A DNA stretch of 64,000 nt from Spirulina sp034932185 (GTDB taxonomy: Bacteria; Cyanobacteriota; Cyanobacteriia; Cyanobacteriales; Spirulinaceae): contig NZ_JAYGHW010000096.1 in assembly GCF_034932185.1 (NCBI RefSeq), forward strand, positions 1 through 64,000, given 5' to 3'. Positions within the stretch are counted from its first letter, which is position 1, and the number at the start of each line of letters is the position of its first letter. The position numbers and the translations under genes are program-made. Positions 44,808 through 53,702 of the stretch are shown piece by piece. The notes beneath the pieces are model-generated. The model searched no databases. It was not told where the DNA came from and saw only the letters and a list, made by a program, of their open reading frames with translations.

Positions 44808-45257
44808 TCAGCCAAAATACGGACTTTCCATAAAATCTAACAAAATTTTACGGTGAAGGGCGCTGATGGGGCGAACTTCCTGGGCGATGGGGGAGTGGCG
44901 ATCGCCCCTCACCACATCCTCAGGCGTAACCCAACCCAAATCCCACCCTTCCCGCAGGGTTAACTCCTCCATCGCAACGGTAAGGATACAGGCGAAAACA
45001 TGGCGCTGAACCCGCTGATCAGGATATTCGCCAAATTTAACGGGGGGTACTGTCAAGGTGTAGTTGATTTCTTCAAGGAGTTCACGATGGAGGGCTTGGC
45101 TGGGGGTTTCACCGGGTTCGAGGTGGCCACCAAAGAAGGCCCATTGACCCGGGGCGGCAATGTTGGGGATATTATCCCGCAATTGCAGCAAAAATTGCTG
45201 GTTTTGGTGGAGGATGGCGATCGCCACTTCAGGTTTAGGCACTTCCGGTTGAGCCAT
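44808..45257 (-). CDS. NUDIX hydrolase
   Basis: 149 residues. The Nudix box is GGHLEPGETPSQALHRELLE followed by EINY near 44-67, matching Gx5Ex7REUxEExGU except that Asn replaces the final Gly; the metal-binding Glu residues are kept. LRDNIPNIAAPGQWAFF is typical of the 8-oxo-dGTP/ADP-sugar-like subgroup. Substrate not predictable. It is divergent from hisH, about 97 bp apart. Confidence 0.9.
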   Translation of the reverse strand: MAQPEVPKPEVAIAILHQNQQFLLQLRDNIPNIAAPGQWAFFGGHLEPGETPSQALHRELLEEINYTLTVPPVKFGEYPDQRVQRHVFACILTVAMEELTLREGWDLGWVTPEDVVRGDRHSPIAQEVRPISALHRKILLDFMESPYFG

Positions 45258-45354
45258 GGTTCAGCGATTTAAAATAAAGGGTGCGGGGTTGAGCCAAGGA
45301 TGGCGCAGTTCTAGCAAAAATCAAAAAATTTTGACATTTTAGGAGAATAAAAGC

Positions 45355-45975
45355 ATGGCGAAGATCGCGATGATTGATTACGACATGGGCAATCTCCATT
45401 CTGCCGCTAAGGGACTAAGGTCGGCGGGGGCGACAGTGGAAATTACGCGGGATCCGACGGTGATAGCAGCGGCGGATGGGATTGTCTTGCCGGGGGTGGG
45501 GGCCTTTGATCCGGCGGTGCAGGCGTTGCGGGCCTGTGGATTGGAGGGGCCAATTCGGGGGGCGATCGCATCCGGCAAGCCCTTTTTAGGGATTTGTTTA
45601 GGGCTACATCTGTTGTTTGAGGGTTCTGAGGAAGGCCAGGAGTCAGGTTTGGGCATTCTGCCGGGTTGGGTGCGGCGGTTTCATTCGGAGCCGGGGTTAA
45701 CGATTCCCCACATGGGTTGGAATCAGTTGGCGTTTGTCCAGCCGGAGCATTGGGCTTGGCAGGGGCTAGGAGATTCTCCCTATGTGTATTTTGTTCATTC
45801 CTATTTTGTCGATCCGGTAGATGCAGGGGTGAGGGCAGCGATGGTGGGCCATGGTTCCCAGATGGTGACGGCGGCGATCGCCTCCAACAACATCACCGCT
45901 GTCCAGTTTCACCCGGAGAAATCTTCCCAGGCGGGGTTGCAGTTGTTGGCGAATTTCGTAAAACAGGTGGGCTAG
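45355..45975 (+). CDS. hisH: Imidazole glycerol phosphate synthase glutaminase subunit
   Basis: 206 residues. AMIDYDMGNLHSAAKGLRSA, the nucleophile Cys in GKPFLGICLGLHLLFEGSEE and the His-Glu pair in AVQFHPEKSSQAGL are the class I glutaminase triad of HisH. It releases ammonia from glutamine for HisF in histidine synthesis. No hisF or other his gene is beside it. GC content and HIP1 sites match the core genome, so this is the likely housekeeping copy, in contrast to the second HisH at 57725. Confidence 0.93.
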   Translation: MAKIAMIDYDMGNLHSAAKGLRSAGATVEITRDPTVIAAADGIVLPGVGAFDPAVQALRACGLEGPIRGAIASGKPFLGICLGLHLLFEGSEEGQESGLGILPGWVRRFHSEPGLTIPHMGWNQLAFVQPEHWAWQGLGDSPYVYFVHSYFVDPVDAGVRAAMVGHGSQMVTAAIASNNITAVQFHPEKSSQAGLQLLANFVKQVG

Positions 45976-46011
45976 GGGGCGATCGCTAGCGGTTCAGATG
46001 ATCCCCCTCAA

Positions 46012-46030
46012 TCCCCCTTAAAAAGGGGGA
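46012..46030. repeat. Short CCCCCTTAAAAAGGGGG palindrome
   Basis: TCCCCCTTAAAAAGGGGGA lies between convergent hisH and the dehydratase gene and overlaps the stop codon of the latter (ending at 46018). It is a relative of the arms of the 43066-43166 element and may act as a bidirectional terminator. Confidence 0.6.
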
Positions 46031-47931
46031 AGTAGAGTTCTGACATCGGCTTCTAATGTATCGCGGCAGGCGAGGACGGCTTTCCAGAGGTAGGGATGCT
46101 CCATGGGTTCGCTGGCCAGGGCTTCGAGGTGTTGGTAGACAGCGGCGGCGGTGGTGGGGTCGGGAAATTGGCTGGAGGCGGCGCGAATTTTAGGGTGGTC
46201 GGTGGGGATGACATTTTCCTGATCATTGAAGAGGCTTTCGTGGAGTTTTTCGCCGGGTCGTAGGCCAGTGATTGCGATCGGAATATCCACACCGGGCCGG
46301 AACCCGGCTAGGCGGATCATCTGCTCCGCTAAATCATAAATCCGCACCGGTTCCCCCATATCCAACACGAGGATCTGCCCCGATTTGCCCACGGCTAAAC
46401 TCTGGATCACGAGTTGGGAGGCTTCCGGCGTGGTCATGAAATAGCGGGTCATGGCGGCATCGGTGACAGTGACGGGGCCGCCTCGATCGATTTGCCCTTG
46501 AAAAATCGGCACGACGCTGCCGCGACTACCGAGGACATTGCCAAAGCGAACCACAAGGAAGCGGGTGGTGCGGGCATGGGCATAGGAACGCACCAACAGT
46601 TCTGCTAACCGTTTACTCATCCCCATGAAATTGCTTGATTCCACCGCTTTATCGGTGGAAATCATCACAAAGGTTTCTACGCCGATTTCCGTAGCGAGAC
46701 GGGCTAAATCTGCGGAAGCAAGGGTGTTGTTGGCGATCGCCTCGTTGGGGTGTTGCTCCATGAGGGGAACGTGCTTATGGGCAGCAGCGTGGAAAATCAC
46801 CTGGGGTTGGTATTCCTGGAGCAGTTGGGCGATGCGGGGGGTGTGGCGAATATCGGCGATCAGGGGGTGAATGGGGAGATCGGGGTGGGTGCGGCGCAGT
46901 TCCTGCTCGATGGTGAAAATGCTGTTTTCGCCACGACCGAGGAGGAGCAGTTGTTGGGGCTGAAGGCGGGCCAGTTGGCGGCAAATTTCGGAGCCGATGG
47001 TTCCCCCAGCCCCGGTGATCAGGATGCGGCGGTTGTAGATCTGTTCGCTGGCGGAGGGGAATTGGCTGTTAAATTCTTCGGCAAAGTCGAGGTTAATTTC
47101 GGGGCGGCCAAGGATGTCTTGAATTTGGACGGCGCGGGCTTGGGGGGTGAGGGAGCGATCACGCAGCAGTTCCCCCTGGCCGGGCAAAATCTTCAGTTTG
47201 AGGGGGGTTCCCTCCACTTGGGCAAGGATGCGGCGGATCTGGTCGGGGCGGGCCGAAGGGATCGTGATCAGGGCTTCGGTGATCTCGTGACGTTCTGCGA
47301 GGGGGAGGAGTTGGCTGGTGGGGCCGAGGATTTTGATCCCTTCGACGGTGCGGCCAATTTTGGTGCGATCGTCATCAACAAACCCGATAATTTCAATGCC
47401 GAGGCTGGGATTATGCTGGGCTTCTCGAACCACTAAGGCCCCAGCCTGGCCGGCCCCAATCAGGAGGAGGCGTTGGCGGGGTTGGCGGGAGCGCCGTTGC
47501 CAGAGGGGTTGTTGGGTGGTGCGGCGGCGGGTGTAGCGCAGTAACACCATCCCCATAATACAGAAACACCAATCGATAACCGCGACACCGAGGGGAATGC
47601 CCGTGTCTGCCCAACCGAGACGGGGTAGGATTAGGCGGGTGGTGGCGAGAACGCCGAGGGAGTAGAGGGTGACGGCATTAACGAGGGTAATTAAGTCTTT
47701 CAGACCGAAGAGTCGCCACACCTGTTGATAGAGGCCGAATCCCGCTTGGATCAGGAGGCGGCCAGGGATGGCAATGAGGGGAAGGAGCAGAGCAAGTTCT
47801 GTATGGGGGGGTTTAATCTCCCCCTCGAAGCGAATCCAGAAGGCGAGGAAGCAGACGAGCCAGGCCAGGATGCCATCAAGGCCCAGTTGGGCAAGGCGGT
47901 AGCTGGAGGGTAGGAAGGGGGGTTTAGCCAT
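46018..47931 (-). CDS. Membrane-bound nucleoside-diphosphate-sugar 4,6-dehydratase (CapD/WbpM family)
   Basis: 637 residues. Four N-terminal membrane helices (about 12-115). A first Rossmann fold starts at RLLLIGAGQAGALVVREAQH near 153 and the catalytic one at RRILITGAGGTIGSEICRQL near 300. The active site has the Met-x3-Lys form (SSNFMGMSKRLAELL) that replaces Tyr in WbpM/PglF enzymes, after MISTDKAVES. It makes UDP-4-keto-6-deoxy sugars, a first step to bacillosamine, QuiNAc or similar surface sugars. It is followed on the same strand by no other gene; the Wzz-like gene lies just upstream. Confidence 0.92.
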   Translation of the reverse strand: MAKPPFLPSSYRLAQLGLDGILAWLVCFLAFWIRFEGEIKPPHTELALLLPLIAIPGRLLIQAGFGLYQQVWRLFGLKDLITLVNAVTLYSLGVLATTRLILPRLGWADTGIPLGVAVIDWCFCIMGMVLLRYTRRRTTQQPLWQRRSRQPRQRLLLIGAGQAGALVVREAQHNPSLGIEIIGFVDDDRTKIGRTVEGIKILGPTSQLLPLAERHEITEALITIPSARPDQIRRILAQVEGTPLKLKILPGQGELLRDRSLTPQARAVQIQDILGRPEINLDFAEEFNSQFPSASEQIYNRRILITGAGGTIGSEICRQLARLQPQQLLLLGRGENSIFTIEQELRRTHPDLPIHPLIADIRHTPRIAQLLQEYQPQVIFHAAAHKHVPLMEQHPNEAIANNTLASADLARLATEIGVETFVMISTDKAVESSNFMGMSKRLAELLVRSYAHARTTRFLVVRFGNVLGSRGSVVPIFQGQIDRGGPVTVTDAAMTRYFMTTPEASQLVIQSLAVGKSGQILVLDMGEPVRIYDLAEQMIRLAGFRPGVDIPIAITGLRPGEKLHESLFNDQENVIPTDHPKIRAASSQFPDPTTAAAVYQHLEALASEPMEHPYLWKAVLACRDTLEADVRTLLPPF

Positions 47932-47970
47932 GGTGATGCAACGGGAATGCTCCGGGGCAAGACGGGGGAT

Positions 47971-48864
47971 TTACTCGGAAGGTTTCTGGGGTTGGGTGGC
48001 GGCGGCGAGTTCGGCTCGCCAATGGGGGATTTGTTCGCGGATGATGGCGGCGAGGGTGGCAACCATGAAGCCGGCGATCATCGAAAGGATGGCGATTTGG
48101 AGGGGCGATCTTCCCCCCCCGATGCTTTCGGTGATTTCGCTTGGGTCAAGGATGAGAATCGGAAAGATTTCTTGGCTGAGGGTGAGGAGGGCTTCCCCCT
48201 CGAGATTGTTAAGGTCTGCGTAGTCCTGTTCCTGGGCGATCAGTTGGGTGACGAGGCGGGCGCGTTCGGTTTCGAGGGCGGCTTGGCGCAGGGGATTGGT
48301 TTCGGTGGCAATTTCGGTTTCGAGGCGGGTGAGGACGGTGCGAAATTGCTCAATTTGGCGATCGAGGTTGGCGAGGGTGGTGGGGAGGGCAGCGGCAGTG
48401 CGCTCGGCAAGGAGGGTGTTGATGGTGGTGATTACCGCTTCGTCGGCGTTGAGGAGGCGATCGCGATCGGGGGCGGTGAGGGTGATATCGAGGCGTTGGT
48501 TCGTGGTGTCGTGGGTGGCTTGGGCCTGGAAATCCGTTGGTGGATTCTCGTTCAGGAAAGCAACAGCATCAACATAAATCTGGTTGATCGAAATGCTCTG
48601 GAGGGGCGAATTAGCAATCAAGTTGGTGCTGCTGGGGTGTTGTAACCAACTGGGGAGTCGTAGGGGGGTGGGGGTAATGGTTAGCGTCAAGGTTTGGCTA
48701 TAGCCAGGGGCTGTGGTTTGACGGCTGACATTGAGGAGGAGGCCGCCTACGGTGAAAATTATCGTTGTGGCCAGGATGAAGCGGCCATTGCGGAGCAGGA
48801 AGCGAAAAATATCAACGAGGGAGATTTCGTCGTCTTCGTAGGGAGTGGGGTCAACGGAAGTCAT
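47971..48864 (-). CDS. Wzz-type polysaccharide chain-length regulator
   Basis: 297 residues from ATG 48864. Two membrane helices, near 30-50 (FILATTIIFTVGGLLLNV) and 262-282 (LQIAILSMIAGFMVATLAAI), flank a periplasmic helical domain with a long coiled coil (LANLDRQIEQFRTVLTRLET). The short cytoplasmic start DEISLVDIFRFLLRNGRFIL is typical of Wzz/PCP1 proteins. It would set chain length of an O-antigen-like or exopolysaccharide made by Wzx/Wzy. It probably forms an operon with the dehydratase 39 bp downstream. Confidence 0.85.
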   Translation of the reverse strand: MTSVDPTPYEDDEISLVDIFRFLLRNGRFILATTIIFTVGGLLLNVSRQTTAPGYSQTLTLTITPTPLRLPSWLQHPSSTNLIANSPLQSISINQIYVDAVAFLNENPPTDFQAQATHDTTNQRLDITLTAPDRDRLLNADEAVITTINTLLAERTAAALPTTLANLDRQIEQFRTVLTRLETEIATETNPLRQAALETERARLVTQLIAQEQDYADLNNLEGEALLTLSQEIFPILILDPSEITESIGGGRSPLQIAILSMIAGFMVATLAAIIREQIPHWRAELAAATQPQKPSE

Positions 48865-48947
48865 GGGCAATTTAGAGGCTGCGTCGTAATCTTCAGGGTC
48901 AGCATACCGGATCAGGGGGGATTTGGCTGGGTTTAGTCGGTGATATC

Positions 48948-48970
48948 GGGGCGAAAAATTTTTCGCCCCT
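48948..48970. repeat. GGGGCGAAAA palindrome upstream of the wzz-like gene
   Basis: GGGGCGAAAAATTTTTCGCC and CCT, a perfect palindrome in the roughly 295-bp divergent region between the wzz-like gene and the zinc-motif protein gene. No other structure is seen in that region. Confidence 0.7.
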
Positions 48971-49159
48971 TTTCGCTCCTACTGTCCGTGATTGGGGATT
49001 TTTTTCGGGGATCTTGGGTTTTCCGTGAGTTATGGTGTATGGTGCAAAGGTGAAAAATGAATCAACTTGCTGAATGTGAAGTGGGCTTTGATGGTCTTTA
49101 GATCTCGGCCTCTTCCCCGCAGCCTTCTTTTCCCTGGGGCAATCTACCCCAATACTGGA

Positions 49160-49597
49160 ATGAATTTGGAGGTCGAAGTGCAGGATAGATCTGTCCGAAA
49201 TCGGAAACGGTCGAAGCGACGGGGTATTTTTTGTCCCCACCACGGCTGTTATTTGGATAGTGTTAGCCAAAAGTATCCCCTCTATACGGAGTCGGCGGGA
49301 ACGTTACAGTCGCGGGGGGTGAATCGGCTATCGGCGTTGTTGTTGGTGGCAACGCAGACAGCCGTACCGTTAACGGGGGAGTGGTTAGAAGGGTTTTGGT
49401 GTCATCTCTGTCAGGAGACACGCTGGTATTATGTGCGGCAGTGTGATCGCGCCTACGAAGTCCAATTAGCTCCCTGTGAATTGTGGATGCAGGCGACGGG
49501 GGTGATTAATCCAGCGGGCAATCCGTCAGTGGGAGAGTTTACGCGACGGCAGGCCAGGGCGCGATCGGGTGTGCGTGATTTTGGGATGATGGCTTAA
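49160..49597 (+). CDS. Conserved-looking protein with CxxHxC/CxxC zinc motifs
   Basis: 145 residues from ATG 49160 (MNLEVEVQDRSVRNRKRSKR); a 31-codon upstream in-frame extension looks non-coding. Residues about 24-31 read FCPHHGCYL and about 78-84 WCHLCQE, suggesting a zinc ribbon of four Cys/His ligands. No signal peptide or membrane segment; the N-terminus is basic. The pattern recalls uncharacterised cyanobacterial proteins. Nucleic acid binding is possible but unproven. It is the last gene with core-like base composition before the AT-richer island. Confidence 0.65.
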   Translation: MNLEVEVQDRSVRNRKRSKRRGIFCPHHGCYLDSVSQKYPLYTESAGTLQSRGVNRLSALLLVATQTAVPLTGEWLEGFWCHLCQETRWYYVRQCDRAYEVQLAPCELWMQATGVINPAGNPSVGEFTRRQARARSGVRDFGMMA

Positions 49598-49626
49598 TAA
49601 AAATGTAAAATTAAACAGGCAAAATT

Positions 49627-51447
49627 TTGATCAAGTTTTTAAAAAAATTACTAGGCTTATTCACAACTAGAGAGCAATGGCAACTGGCAGGGCTTTTTCT
49701 GCTCATTTTGACTGGCGCTGGATTTGAAGCACTGAGTGTTGGTTTAGTTCTGCCTTTTATTACCCTTCTAGAAAATCCACAAAGGGTTGAAGAAGCTGGA
49801 CTATTGATGTGGGTTTATCAAGTATTTGAAGAACCAGAATTACGACAGTTTTTAACTTGGGCTGGTTTAGGACTTGTCGCGATTTATCTAATAAAGAATG
49901 CATATTTAACAACTTTAACTTATTTGCAATTTCGTTTTATTCATAATAAACAAATTAAACTCTGTTCTCAGCTTTTTCATAACTATTTGTACAGCCCGTA
50001 TACATTTCATTTGCAGCGAAATACTGCTGACTTAACTCGTAATCTTACGACTGAAACTTCTCAGTTTTTTAGTGGTGTTTTAACATCGGGACTATTTGCA
50101 GCTACAGAGATAACAATTTTATCTTGTATTTGTTTATTTTTATTAACGGTGGAACCAATAACTTCTCTTGCAGCATTAGGAGGAGTTGGTTTGGCGACAG
50201 TCATTTTTTATCGAGGGGTACGGCTAAAGTTAAGCGTATTAGGAAAAGCTCGCCAATACCACCAAGGACAAGTAATCCAAACAATCAATCAAGGATTAGG
50301 TGGGGTCAAAGAGTCAAAAGTTTTGGGGAGAGAAGATCTGTTTATTGATGATTATCAGAAGCATAATGTTCTTGCTACTCAGTCCTTACAGTTTTATCAA
50401 GTTGTCAACCAATTACCTCGATTTTTTATTGAATCAATTGCTATTGTTGGATTAATGGTAATTGTTGTCTCTGTTTTAGCCCAAGGTAAAAGTTTAGATG
50501 CAATAATACCAACATTATCTTTATTTACAGCAGCGGCATTTCGGTTAATGCCCTCGATTAACCGAATTTTGGGTTCAGTAACGTCAATGCGATTTAGTGC
50601 TTACAGCGTTTATTTGCTTGATCATGACTTAAAAGAGCTAGGAAGCTCAATAGAAAACCATCGATTAATAGATTCCAAAAGGTTAGTTGTAACTACTCCC
50701 GTGTTAGAGGCAGGAATTGAGCTAGATGATGTATTTTACTGTTATCCTGGAGCTAGTAATCACGCCCTCAAAGGGATATCTTTGAGTATTCCTAAAGGGT
50801 CATCCGTTGGCTTTGTGGGATCTTCAGGGGCTGGAAAAACCACGATTGTTGATGTAATTCTCGGACTATTGCCGCCCACTCAGGGAAAGATTTTAGTGGA
50901 TGGTCAAAATATTTATGATGATTTATCAAATTGGCATCGCTTCATTGGCTATATTCCTCAAAACATTTATTTGTGTGATGATACGTTACGCAATAATATT
51001 GCGTTTGGGATTTCCAGAGATCGGATCAATGAGGAAGCGATAAAATCTGCGGTTAACTTAGCTCAGTTGAATGAGTTAGTAGCCAGTTTACCCGCAGGTT
51101 TAGATACTTTAGTTGGAGAACGAGGTGTGAGACTGTCAGGAGGACAACGGCAGCGAGTGGGCATTGCTAGAGCATTATATCACAATCCATGTGTATTGGT
51201 AATGGATGAGGCGACAGCTGCTTTAGATAATCAGACTGAGGCTAGGGTGATGGATGCGGTAGAAAAGTTGAGTGGGGAGAAAACATTGATTATGATTGCT
51301 CACAGGTTAAGTACCGTAAAAAAATGTGATCGCCTCTATTTTATGAGTCAGGGACAGATTATAGATTCAGGAACTTATGACGAATTATGTAAACGCAATC
51401 AAGAATTTCAGATTATGGCTCAAGTAGTCAGTTCAGAAAAAAATTAA
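49627..51447 (+). CDS. ABC exporter, MsbA/PglK-like (fused membrane and ATPase domains)
   Basis: 606 residues from TTG 49627. Six-helix membrane domain in the first 330 residues (LAGLFLLILTGAGFEALSVG, FIESIAIVGLMVIVVSVLAQ). ATPase: Walker A GSSGAGKTTIVDVILGLLPP near 398, Q-loop IGYIPQNIYLCDD, signature VRLSGGQRQRVGIARAL near 503, Walker B VLVMDEATAALDNQ, H-loop MIAHRLSTVKKCDR. The family includes lipid-linked oligosaccharide flippases. Standing first in the nonulosonic acid operon, it may flip the Leg-containing lipid-linked glycan; this is inference. AT-rich codon use. Confidence 0.88.
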   Translation: MIKFLKKLLGLFTTREQWQLAGLFLLILTGAGFEALSVGLVLPFITLLENPQRVEEAGLLMWVYQVFEEPELRQFLTWAGLGLVAIYLIKNAYLTTLTYLQFRFIHNKQIKLCSQLFHNYLYSPYTFHLQRNTADLTRNLTTETSQFFSGVLTSGLFAATEITILSCICLFLLTVEPITSLAALGGVGLATVIFYRGVRLKLSVLGKARQYHQGQVIQTINQGLGGVKESKVLGREDLFIDDYQKHNVLATQSLQFYQVVNQLPRFFIESIAIVGLMVIVVSVLAQGKSLDAIIPTLSLFTAAAFRLMPSINRILGSVTSMRFSAYSVYLLDHDLKELGSSIENHRLIDSKRLVVTTPVLEAGIELDDVFYCYPGASNHALKGISLSIPKGSSVGFVGSSGAGKTTIVDVILGLLPPTQGKILVDGQNIYDDLSNWHRFIGYIPQNIYLCDDTLRNNIAFGISRDRINEEAIKSAVNLAQLNELVASLPAGLDTLVGERGVRLSGGQRQRVGIARALYHNPCVLVMDEATAALDNQTEARVMDAVEKLSGEKTLIMIAHRLSTVKKCDRLYFMSQGQIIDSGTYDELCKRNQEFQIMAQVVSSEKN

Positions 51448-51505
51448 CGTTTCAATCTATTATCACTTTGGATAATAAAAAATATTCAGTGCTGAGGAAA
51501 ATAAA

Positions 51506-52513
51506 TTGACTTCTAAGCCAAAAATTTTAGTTACTGGTGCAGATGGTTTTATTGGCTCTCACGTAACAGAAGAATTTGTGAGGCAGGGTTATTTTGTAAA
51601 GGCTTTTGTTTTATATAACTCTTTCAACTCCTGGGGATGGCTAGACCATTCTCCAAAGGAAATTTTAGAAAGTTTGGAAGTGTTTTCTGGCGATATTCGC
51701 GATCCTTATGGGCTTAAAGAAGCTATGAAAGGCTGCGATATCGTATTACACCTAGCGGCATTAATTGCTATTCCTTATTCTTATCATTCGCCCGCAACTT
51801 ATGTGGATACGAATATAACAGGAACGCTAAATGTAGTTCAGGCAGCCAGGGAATTAGATATTGAAAAAGTTGTGCATACTTCCACCAGTGAAGTTTATGG
51901 CACGGCTAAGTTTGTTCCTATTACAGAGGAACATCCATTACAAGGTCAGTCTCCCTACTCAGCGAGTAAGATCGGAGCTGACCAAATTGCAATGTCTTTT
52001 TACCAGTCTTTTAATACTCCGGTATCGATTATTCGCCCGTTTAACACCTATGGGCCACGACAGTCAGCGCGGGCAGTTATTCCTACGGTGATTACTCAGA
52101 TTGCTAATGGAGCAAGGAAAATCAAGTTGGGAGCATTGCATCCCACAAGAGATTTTAATTATGTCAAAGATACCGTTCGAGGATTTATTGCCATAGCGGA
52201 GTCTAAAAAATCCATCGGCGAAGTAATTAATATTGGCAGTAATTTTGAAATTTCTATCGGTGACACGGTGCAACTTATTGCAGAGGCAATGGGTGTAGAG
52301 ATTGAGATCGAGACAGATGAGGTTCGCTTACGTCCTGAGAAAAGTGAAGTGAATCGTTTATGGGCAGACAATACTAAGGCTAAGGAGGTTGTGGGGTGGG
52401 AGCCTTTGTATGGTGGACGTGCAGGATTTAAGCGAGGTTTGGCAGAAACGGCAGAATGGTTTAGTAATCCAGCGAACCTAGCAGGATATAAGAGCGATCG
52501 CTACAATATTTAA
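51506..52513 (+). CDS. legB: NAD-dependent 4,6-dehydratase LegB
   Basis: 335 residues from TTG 51506, preceded by GAGGAAA at good distance; no ATG lies before the nucleotide-binding motif. Extended SDR: VTGADGFIGSHVTEEFVRQG, HLAALIAIPYSYHSPATYVD, VVHTSTSEVYGTAK and the active-site YSASKIGAD. The LegB group uses GDP-GlcNAc and removes water to give the 4-keto-6-deoxy sugar, the first dedicated step to legionaminic acid. The UDP-using PseB relatives have a different GxxGxxG context. Gene order legB-legC-legG-legI supports the call. Confidence 0.88.
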   Translation: MTSKPKILVTGADGFIGSHVTEEFVRQGYFVKAFVLYNSFNSWGWLDHSPKEILESLEVFSGDIRDPYGLKEAMKGCDIVLHLAALIAIPYSYHSPATYVDTNITGTLNVVQAARELDIEKVVHTSTSEVYGTAKFVPITEEHPLQGQSPYSASKIGADQIAMSFYQSFNTPVSIIRPFNTYGPRQSARAVIPTVITQIANGARKIKLGALHPTRDFNYVKDTVRGFIAIAESKKSIGEVINIGSNFEISIGDTVQLIAEAMGVEIEIETDEVRLRPEKSEVNRLWADNTKAKEVVGWEPLYGGRAGFKRGLAETAEWFSNPANLAGYKSDRYNI

Positions 52514-52526
52514 AGGTATCTGAAGA

Positions 52527-53702
52527 TTGGACAAAATAGAACAGGATTTTTTACAAGCGTTGAAAACTGTCTTAGGACAGCCAAATCCCTTTGTTCCACT
52601 TCACGAACCTGAGTTTATGGGTAATGAGTGGGAGCGGGTCAAAGATTGTCTTGATTCCACTTTTGTTTCATCCGTCGGCAAATACGTTGATCGCTTTGAA
52701 GTCATGCTGGCGGAATATACAGGGGCGAAGTATGCCGTAGCTGTAGTGAATGGCACGGCGGCCTTACATATTGCTTTATTGTTGGCAGGGGTTAGAACGG
52801 GAGATGAGGTCTTAATTCCGGCTTTATCTTTTGTGGCGACAGCAAATGCGGTGTCCCACTGTGGAGCAATCCCCCATTTTATCGAGAGTCAATTTGAAAC
52901 CTTGGGGATAGATCCTCATGCTTTGAATGACTATCTCAAGCATTGTAGTTTGTCTAGTTCAGAGGGATTAACGAATCGATTGACAGGACGGCGGATTGCT
53001 GCGGTTATACCTATGCACACTTATGGTCATCCAGTAGATATGAGTTCTCTGCTTGAGGTGGCAAATCGTTATCATTTGCCTGTGGTGGAAGATGCGGCAG
53101 AATCTTTGGGCAGTTGTTATCGGGGTCAACATACGGGAACGTTTGGGCAGTTGGGAACACTAAGTTTTAATGGCAATAAGGTGATAACGACTGGTGGAGG
53201 CGGCGCGATTTTAACCAATGATGCAAAATTGGCTCAACAGGCTAAACATTTGACTACAACGGCTAAACAGCCTCATCGTTGGGAGTTTTTCCATGATGCC
53301 GTTGCCTGGAATTATCGCTTGCCGAATTTGAATGCTGCTTTAGGATGTGCTCAGATGGAGCAGTTACCTAGTCTTTTGAATCGCAAACGATTATTAGCGC
53401 AGAAATATCAGGAGGTATTTCAAGATGTCGAGGGAGTTGGTTTTGTTGTTGAGCCTGCCAATAGTCAGAGTAATTATTGGTTAAATACTCTGCGGTTAGA
53501 AGAGCCTAGTTTATTAGTCCGCGATCGCCTCTTAACCGTTGCTAATGATGCAGGGTATCAATGCCGTCCTACTTGGACATTGCTCCATAAGCTGCCGATG
53601 TATGCTGATTGTCCTCATGCTCCTTTGCCAGTTGCGGAACAGTTGGAAGTCAGTTTAATTAATGTGCCGAGTAGTGCAAAACTTGCGGGGGCGGCAAGAT
53701 GA
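52527..53702 (+). CDS. legC: LegC family PLP-dependent sugar aminotransferase
   Basis: 391 residues from TTG 52527, 13 bp after legB. DegT/DnrJ/EryC1 fold: PFVPLHEPEFMGNEWERVKD with CLDSTFVSSVGKYVDRFE at the start, AVVNGTAALHIALLLAGVRT, VVEDAAESLGSCYRGQHTGT, and the PLP lysine in LSFNGNKVITTGGGGAIL. It would aminate C4 of the LegB product, giving the 4-amino-6-deoxy sugar. The stop overlaps the start of legG (ATGA at 53699-53702). Confidence 0.92.
   Translation: MDKIEQDFLQALKTVLGQPNPFVPLHEPEFMGNEWERVKDCLDSTFVSSVGKYVDRFEVMLAEYTGAKYAVAVVNGTAALHIALLLAGVRTGDEVLIPALSFVATANAVSHCGAIPHFIESQFETLGIDPHALNDYLKHCSLSSSEGLTNRLTGRRIAAVIPMHTYGHPVDMSSLLEVANRYHLPVVEDAAESLGSCYRGQHTGTFGQLGTLSFNGNKVITTGGGGAILTNDAKLAQQAKHLTTTAKQPHRWEFFHDAVAWNYRLPNLNAALGCAQMEQLPSLLNRKRLLAQKYQEVFQDVEGVGFVVEPANSQSNYWLNTLRLEEPSLLVRDRLLTVANDAGYQCRPTWTLLHKLPMYADCPHAPLPVAEQLEVSLINVPSSAKLAGAAR

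Noticed and set aside
46750..47436. 228-codon plus-strand frame inside the dehydratase gene
   Set aside because: Antisense to an intact WbpM-like protein; the acidic, glycine-rich composition is typical of reverse-frame shadows.
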